From contig DBZJ01000079.1 of assembly GCA_002311635.1 (NCBI GenBank), forward strand, positions 1 through 42,851: DNA of 42,851 nucleotides. The letters are read 5' to 3'. This DNA comes from Syntrophaceae bacterium UBA1163 (GTDB taxonomy: Bacteria; Desulfobacterota; BSN033; UBA1163). Positions 38,238-42,851 of this stretch are shown in pieces. Numbering within the stretch: position 1 is the stretch's first letter; every line of letters starts with the position of its first letter. A program made the translations under genes and the position numbers. The notes under the pieces are model-generated. The model did not search any database. It was not told the DNA's origin and saw nothing but the letters and a program-made list of their open reading frames with translations.

Positions 38238-38548
38238 AGCTTTCCACCTTTTCTATTAGACTTTACACTTGTTGATAGCATTTTCTATACCAAAAAAGAT
38301 GATTTTATCTAACCTACTGTAATTGAAGGGGATTTGTTCTGAATCTCCGGGGTCTTAAGAAGGGAGTTGACATTTTTTGTCCTCCTAACGCTGAACTTGT
38401 CTCATACTGACGTCAAGGGCAGGAGGAAGGGGAGATGTGGACACTGGCTGGAGATTGTACAAATATGCTAATAAGAGAAGAGTTTCAAGTTTAAGGCCTA
38501 AAGTTCAAAGATCATAGTTTCAGGTTCACCATTCATCCAGAGGGGACT
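38238..38548. other. 311-nt divergent intergenic region
   Basis: It separates the HTH gene (minus) from the endonuclease III gene (plus). It holds the extended -10 promoter on the minus strand (38284-38312) and AT-rich sequence with several imperfect repeats; I see no gene and no clear promoter for the endonuclease III gene. Confidence 0.55.
38284..38312 (-). promoter_or_regulatory. Extended -10 promoter upstream of the HTH gene
   Basis: TATAGA (38284-38289) with TGG before it and a weak TTAGAT (38307-38312) at 17 nt. The 17-mer TTGGTATAGAAAATGCT on the minus strand (38277-38293) is identical to the one at 32001-32017. Confidence 0.5.
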
Positions 38549-39199
38549 ATGAAAAAACAAGAGGATTTAAGAAAAAGAGTAAAGAAGATCATTGAAATTT
38601 TGTCCACAGCCATACCCGATCCTAAAATCGCTCTGACATTTTCCAATCCCCTCGAGCTTCTCATTGCCACCGTTCTCTCTGCCCAGTGTACGGATGTTAG
38701 GGTGAACCAAGTCACGGCGGATCTCTTTAAGAAGCATCGTTCGGCGAAAGATTATGCTGAGTCAGATCTGGCGAAATTGGAAGAGGAGATCCGGCCAACC
38801 GGATTCTATCGAAACAAAGCCAAGGCGATCCAGCGATGCTGCCAGGAACTGGTCACGCGATTCGGAGGAGATGTTCCAAAAAATCTGGAGGAATTGGTGA
38901 CCCTTCCTGGAGTAGGAAGGAAGACAGCGAATGTCGTTCTGGGAAATGCTTTTGGAATGCCAGGCATTGTCGTGGACACCCATGTTCGCAGGGTGAGCCG
39001 AAGGATTGGGCTGACGAAGAAAGATGATCCCGTGAAGATTGAGTTCGATTTGATGGAGATCGTTCCCCAGGAAGAGTGGACCCATTTCTCAAACCTTCTC
39101 ATCTGGCACGGTAGGAGAACCTGCGTAGCAAGAAAGCCACTCTGCGGCATCTGTCCCATTCGAAAATGGTGCGATTATGGTTCAAACGCAAAACTATAG
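38549..39199 (+). CDS. nth: Endonuclease III
   Basis: A 216-residue DNA glycosylase/AP lyase that removes oxidised pyrimidines. The helix-hairpin-helix LPGVGRKTANVVLG carries the catalytic lysine, VVDTHVRRVSRR the catalytic aspartate, and the C-terminal CX6CX2CX5C (CVARKPLCGICPIRKWC) binds a [4Fe-4S] cluster. Length and motifs are normal. AGAGGGG precedes the ATG. It is a housekeeping gene and the first on the plus strand in this part. Confidence 0.95.
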   Translation: MKKQEDLRKRVKKIIEILSTAIPDPKIALTFSNPLELLIATVLSAQCTDVRVNQVTADLFKKHRSAKDYAESDLAKLEEEIRPTGFYRNKAKAIQRCCQELVTRFGGDVPKNLEELVTLPGVGRKTANVVLGNAFGMPGIVVDTHVRRVSRRIGLTKKDDPVKIEFDLMEIVPQEEWTHFSNLLIWHGRRTCVARKPLCGICPIRKWCDYGSNAKL

Positions 39200-39259
39200 G
39201 GTTGGGATCATTGACTTCTCAATTCGAGATTGATAAATTCATAGCCAGAGAGTTTGAGA

Positions 39260-39724
39260 ATGGAATCTGCTAAATATAGCATTCTTGTGGTGGATGACGA
39301 AGAATTAATGAGATACCTTGTCGTTTCCTATTTATCCAAGCTAGGACACTCGTGTTTGACGGCAGTGGATGGGGCGGATGCTCTGGATAAAATCAAGAAA
39401 AATAAGATTGATGCCGTCATCACAGACATAAGATTACCCAACATGGATGGAATGACTCTCACACAAGAGATTTCAAGACAATACCCCGGACTTCCCATCA
39501 TGATCATGACGGCGTTTGACGAGGAATATTCCGAAGGAACGGTGATTTCTGCTGGGGCCCGAGAATTCTTAAGAAAGCCGTTCACCCTTGACGAGTTTGC
39601 CGTTAGATTAAACAAGATGATCGATGACTCCGAAACGATCAAACGGATGGAGAAAGAAAAGAAAGCAGACGAGGATCTGCAAGATCTTATGAAGGAGTTG
39701 GAAAGAATCCTGAAGAATAGCTAG
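39260..39724 (+). CDS. Single-domain response regulator
   Basis: A 154-residue protein with a CheY-like receiver domain: acidic pair VDDEE, phospho-acceptor Asp in VITDIRLPNMDGM, Thr in MIMTAFDEE and Lys in LRKPFT. A 30-residue charged helical tail (RMEKEKKADEDLQDLMKEL) follows in place of an output domain. It would signal by protein-protein contact. No cognate kinase is adjacent. The ATG at 39260 is preferred over the TTG two codons earlier. Confidence 0.88.
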   Translation: MESAKYSILVVDDEELMRYLVVSYLSKLGHSCLTAVDGADALDKIKKNKIDAVITDIRLPNMDGMTLTQEISRQYPGLPIMIMTAFDEEYSEGTVISAGAREFLRKPFTLDEFAVRLNKMIDDSETIKRMEKEKKADEDLQDLMKELERILKNS

Positions 39725-39779
39725 TTCTTTACGGGCGTCGCAATCCCATTTTTATTCAATCAAAAATATGCTATGAAGT

Positions 39780-41129
39780 ATGCAAGGTCACTCGATGAAG
39801 CATTTCTCCGATGCCTACCGGCTAAAAACACCCCGCTCAGAAGCCCTCTTCAAAAGGGCCAGGGAGGTGATGCCTGGGGGGATCTCTCATAATATTCACT
39901 TTTTCCCGCCTTATCCTTTCTTTGTCGAAAAAACAAAGGGTTCCAAAATCTGGGACGTGGATGGAAATGAATACATCGACTTCTGGATGGGGAACTACAC
40001 TCACATTCTGGGCCACCGTCCACGGGTTGTGGTCCAGGCCATCGAAGAACAACTCAAGGAGGGAATTCACTGGGGCGCCCTGTATCGAAAGCAAATCGAG
40101 TGGGCAGAGTTGATTCGTGAGTTGGTTCCCAGTGCAGAGATGGTCCGATTCTGCTGCTCGGGGACGGAAGCAACGATGTACGCGATCAGGCTGGCCCGGG
40201 GTTATACGGGCAAGAAGACCGTCCTGAAAGCCGCCGGCGGATGGCACGGGGCCAATTCTGACCTCTCCTTGGGTATTAAGATGCCCTACGAGAGAGAGGA
40301 AAGCCTTGGTTTGTTGCCCGAACTTCAGGAATACACGAAAGTGATCCCTTTCAATGATCTTTCCGGCTCGATCGAGGTCATCCGTCAAAACAAAGAGGAT
40401 TTAGCAGGAATCATTGTTGAACCAGTCATCGGGGAAGGCGGGTTTACGCCGGCCGCGAAAGAATATCTTCAAATGCTTCGCTCTGAAACCCGAACGCGGG
40501 AGGTTCTTCTCATCTTCGATGAAGTGATTTCTTGTTTTCGAGTGGCCTTGGGGGGTGCTCAGGAACGGTTCAACGTTGTGCCAGACCTGACGACCCTGGG
40601 GAAGATCACCGGTGGGGGATTACCCGTCGGGGCCTTGGTGGGAAGAAGGGAGATCATTGAGGCGTCCTCTCCAGAAAAAAAAGGAAATAAATGGGAGAGA
40701 GTTTTAATCGGCGGGGGGACCTTTTCCGCCCATCCGCTGACAGCCGTTGCGGGATTGGCCATGCTCCGCTATTTAAGAGCTCATCGCAAAAGGATCTATC
40801 CTCTTCTGGAATCGAAAGGAGAGAAAGTTCGGAAAAGGCTCCAGGAGGCGTTCGACCGGGAGGGGTTGAACGCCGCGGTCACAGGGATAGGCTCGCTCTT
40901 CCAAACGCATTTCCCTTTTGAAAAAGGGGTGACGCTGAATTCTCCGCAATCCATCCATCGCCTCACCGATTTGGAGAAAAGGGAGATTGAGTTTCGAGTC
41001 AGAATGCTCGCAAAAGGGGTTCATGTGATGCATGGCGGAGGTTGCCTATCGATCGCTCACTCTGATGAGGACATTGAAAAATTCATCAAAGCGACCCGAA
41101 AAGTAGCCCGGGAAATGAAAAGAGAATAG
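39780..41129 (+). CDS. Class III (glutamate-1-semialdehyde-type) aminotransferase
   Basis: A 449-residue PLP-dependent enzyme. GSKIWDVDGNEYIDFWMGNY, CSGTEATMYAIRLARGYTG, IFDEVISCFRVALGG and the PLP lysine in TLGKITGGGLPVGALVGRRE mark the aminotransferase III family, nearest in style to glutamate-1-semialdehyde aminomutase. The WMGNYTHILGH and HMHGGG-like details (VMHGGGCLS) are typical of uncharacterised paralogues, so I do not call it HemL. Start at 39780 or at the ATG five codons later. The substrate is unknown. Confidence 0.88.
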   Translation: MQGHSMKHFSDAYRLKTPRSEALFKRAREVMPGGISHNIHFFPPYPFFVEKTKGSKIWDVDGNEYIDFWMGNYTHILGHRPRVVVQAIEEQLKEGIHWGALYRKQIEWAELIRELVPSAEMVRFCCSGTEATMYAIRLARGYTGKKTVLKAAGGWHGANSDLSLGIKMPYEREESLGLLPELQEYTKVIPFNDLSGSIEVIRQNKEDLAGIIVEPVIGEGGFTPAAKEYLQMLRSETRTREVLLIFDEVISCFRVALGGAQERFNVVPDLTTLGKITGGGLPVGALVGRREIIEASSPEKKGNKWERVLIGGGTFSAHPLTAVAGLAMLRYLRAHRKRIYPLLESKGEKVRKRLQEAFDREGLNAAVTGIGSLFQTHFPFEKGVTLNSPQSIHRLTDLEKREIEFRVRMLAKGVHVMHGGGCLSIAHSDEDIEKFIKATRKVAREMKRE

Positions 41130-41186
41130 AGGGCAAGCGATGAGCTTACCGTTTAAAATATATTATAATTTCTAAAAGAGGTGGGA

Positions 41187-41909
41187 ATGAAAAATTTAGC
41201 GGCGAAAACGTTAGCCTGGACATTATTATTCACACTGGTTTTGGGAGGGATGGCTATGGCAAAGGAGACAAGAAAAATTGGAGTCATTGTTGTGGACATC
41301 CAGGGAGACTTCACCAAGCTTAAGAATGGATCCTTAGCCGTGGAAGGGACAGACGAAGCCTACATGAAAACGGTCGAAGAGAATACGAGGAAACTGAAAG
41401 AGGCAGGGTTCCTTATCTTCGCCACTCAGGATTGGCACCCTGCTGATCACGTATCCTTCTTTACTAATCATCAAGGGAAAAAGGCCTTTGATGTGATCAA
41501 ACTTAATGGAAGAGACCAAGTCCTCTGGCCGCCCCATTGTGTGCAAAATACTCCCGGAGCAGAGATCCTGCTCGATAAGAAATTGTTTAAAGCCGTCGTG
41601 AGAAAGGGCATGGACCCGCGATATGACAGTTATTCCGGATTTCAGGATGACGGGGGGAAAAAGACAGATCTGGACAAGCTCCTCAAAAAGGATGGGATTA
41701 AAAAGGTGATTCTCTACGGTATCGCTACCGATTATTGCGTCAGGGCAACTGCCCTTCATGCCATCGACGCAGGGTACAAAGTAATCGTGATTAGGAATTT
41801 GTGCCGGGGGGTTGCGCCGGATACCTCTCAAAAGGCGATTGAAGAGATCAAAGCAAAAGGGGTTGTTGTTCTGGACGATCTGGATTTAGAAAAAATCATA
41901 GGTAATTAA
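41187..41909 (+). CDS. Exported nicotinamidase/isochorismatase-family hydrolase
   Basis: A 240-residue protein. After a signal peptide (MKNLAAKTLAWTLLFTLVLG, ending AMAK), the nicotinamidase core is complete: catalytic D37, K140 and C184, and metal ligands D82, H84 and H88 in DWHPADH. It should hydrolyse nicotinamide to nicotinate. Most PncA enzymes are cytosolic; export here is unusual. AGAGG precedes the ATG at 41187, with a GTG two codons earlier. 25 nt separate its stop from the convergent selenoprotein gene's stop. Confidence 0.88.
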   Translation: MKNLAAKTLAWTLLFTLVLGGMAMAKETRKIGVIVVDIQGDFTKLKNGSLAVEGTDEAYMKTVEENTRKLKEAGFLIFATQDWHPADHVSFFTNHQGKKAFDVIKLNGRDQVLWPPHCVQNTPGAEILLDKKLFKAVVRKGMDPRYDSYSGFQDDGGKKTDLDKLLKKDGIKKVILYGIATDYCVRATALHAIDAGYKVIVIRNLCRGVAPDTSQKAIEEIKAKGVVVLDDLDLEKIIGN

Positions 41910-41934
41910 GAAATAGGGCGGGTGCTACCTCCTC

Positions 41935-42735
41935 TTAAGGGGTTACTCGATAGGAAAGAATGTGTTGGCCGAAGTTGCCTGCTTGATCGACGGCGAGGAT
42001 CTGAAGCTTCACCTGATCAAAGTTTCCTGGAGGGGATGCCTCCCCTTCGAAGAGGCTTGGTTTTCCTGCATAATTTAAATTAAATTTTCCCGAAACCTTA
42101 TCTCCATCAACCCACTGCCCCCATATCTCAAATTTATTCGCATCCCAGAGACCTCCGGGAGTGACGGGGCATCCTCAAAGCATCCTGACTTCAGCCCTCG
42201 CGAAAGCTTTTTCTCCTGCCTTTAGACTTTCTTTCGGGGAAGGGCTTAGGATGTTGACAATCAATCCGTTTAACTCGATGATTACGCCTTCGCCCGTGAT
42301 ATGCTTTCCAGGAATGAGGAGCATTGTTTTTGAGCCTTTTTGAACAGATTGAGGATAGGCAAGAGGACCTTCTGCATCTATCTCGACTTGAGTTGGTCGT
42401 TCCAGCGGGATCTTGGCCTCGAAGGAAGCTGCACCAAAGGTTCCATAGATGACCTCTCCACGCTGGTGCGGTCGAATCATGATACGATCTGTACTACCGG
42501 CCCCTCCTTCCTGTTTTCCCTCTGCGAGGATTTCTCCAGTCTCCAGATTCTTGATTCGAACGAGTGCACCGCCAACCCCTGACCCAATCAACTGGGCATC
42601 TCTTGCAGCCACACGGACGACCACTTTTGTGATAATCTTTTCCGCAGAAAAAGATGGGGGGACAAAACAAATAACGAGACATATCGAGATCAAAAGGGTA
42701 TGGATAACCTTTAGCCTGATTCTTGACCCTATCAT
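41935..42735 (-). CDS. Secreted beta-rich protein, candidate selenoprotein with Sec-Gly-Cys motif (Sec187)
   Basis: From ATG 42735, a signal peptide (LKVIHTLLISICLVICFVPP, ending FSA) and beta-rich domain run 186 residues to TGA at 42175-42177. The same frame then continues protein-like for 79 residues to TAA: GCPVTPGGLWDANKFEIWGQ and later FDQVKLQILAVDQAGNFG. TGA-Gly-Cys gives a Sec-Gly-Cys motif in the context VRML-U-GCPVTPGG, like a CxC redox pair. A 7-bp hairpin with GGTC loop follows at the right distance. The product would be a 266-residue periplasmic or secreted thiol/selenol protein of unknown function. A plain 186-residue product is the alternative. Confidence 0.8.
42143..42160 (-). 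promoter_or_regulatory. Candidate bacterial SECIS hairpin, secreted-protein gene
   Basis: Fourteen nucleotides after the TGA (42175-42177), a 7-bp stem TCCCGGA / TCTGGGA (one G-U pair) closes a four-base loop GGTC. The loop starts 22 nt after the TGA and begins GG, matching bacterial SECIS geometry well. Confidence 0.8.
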
Positions 42736-42754
42736 CGACGCCTCACCTATCTCT

Positions 42755-42771
42755 CTCTCCCGAGGGGAGAG
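42755..42771. repeat. REP-like hairpin in the leader of the secreted-protein gene
   Basis: CTCTCCC-GAG-GGGAGAG is a perfect 7-bp hairpin 20 nt upstream of the ATG at 42735. Its composition matches the C/T-rich element at 11687-11726, so both may belong to one dispersed repeat family. Confidence 0.45.
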
Positions 42772-42810
42772 GGGAATATCGTTTGCTTTCTACTTTGAGC
42801 TTTTGGCCTA

Positions 42811-42840
42811 CTAATACAAACGACATAGATTAAGTGACAA
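42811..42840 (-). promoter_or_regulatory. Sigma-70-like promoter for the secreted selenoprotein gene
   Basis: On the minus strand TTGTCA (42835-42840) and TATTAG (42811-42816), 18 nt apart, about 75 nt before the ATG. Both boxes are imperfect. Confidence 0.45.
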
Positions 42841-42851
42841 ATAGGGATTCA

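Noticed and set aside
1..42851. CRISPR arrays, insertion sequences and rRNA genes.
   Set aside because: No regularly spaced direct repeats, transposase motifs or rRNA-like stretches were seen on reading both strands.

Overview
The window looks like a chromosomal segment of an anaerobic, probably sulfate-reducing or syntrophic, Desulfobacterota (deltaproteobacterium-like) organism. The reasons are a monofunctional Ni-Fe carbon monoxide dehydrogenase, a MetV-type methylene-H4folate reductase partner, many oxygen-sensitive Fe-S proteins, sigma-54 enhancer-dependent regulation, and at least two and probably three genes in which an in-frame TGA reads as selenocysteine. No ribosomal, tRNA, phage or CRISPR locus is visible. 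Almost every gene from 1 to 30171 lies on the minus strand; the right quarter is mixed.

Region 1-6200 (minus): truncated radical SAM enzyme, DUF364 metal-chelation-like protein, SAM methyltransferase, lipoate ligase-like protein, HAD phosphatase, MBL-fold hydrolase, MOSC domain, small 2[4Fe-4S] ferredoxin, two-helix membrane protein, and a second DUF364 protein.

Region 6250-13050 (minus): a tightly packed unit transcribed from about 13050 leftwards. It contains two MinD-type ATPases with inserted ferredoxin domains, two IscU/NifU-type scaffolds, an FmdB zinc ribbon, a MoaD/ThiS-like protein without a C-terminal diglycine, a TrmO-like protein, several unknown small proteins (one with an apparent ATT start), and a CoA-disulfide-reductase/NADH-oxidase-like flavoenzyme whose active-site cysteine codon is TGA. 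This reads as a metallocofactor or sulfur-handling operon of unknown target.

Region 13100-20300 (minus): MetV, a Tyw1-like radical SAM protein, a PaaI thioesterase, CooS, three small Gly/Pro/Tyr-rich DUF5320-like proteins, a Cys-type CoADR-like flavoenzyme, and a frameshifted periplasmic protein.

Region 20360-24000 (minus): three NifX/NifB-domain proteins and an Mrp/NBP35 Fe-S carrier, preceded by a consensus sigma-54 promoter and tandem dyads. The adjacent PAS-AAA+ enhancer-binding protein is the obvious regulator.

Region 24180-30171 (minus): a rhodanese remnant, FmdB, NifX, DUF134 regulator, a zinc-type CDF transporter fused to a NifX domain, a coiled-coil protein, a CoADR-rhodanese fusion, two small proteins and a HesB-like selenoprotein. 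The DUF134 gene and the CoADR-rhodanese gene share a near-identical promoter whose spacer is a palindrome, suggesting that DUF134 autoregulates and controls the flavoenzyme.

Region 30358-42851: secreted proteins, an Fn3 protein, a kinase-like ORF, small DNA-binding proteins, an HD-GYP plus HEAT-repeat pair, endonuclease III, a response regulator, a class III aminotransferase, an exported nicotinamidase, and a secreted protein with a TGA-Gly-Cys motif followed by a well-formed bacterial SECIS-like hairpin. The last is the best candidate for an undescribed selenoprotein. All family names are from reading motifs by eye; no database search was run.
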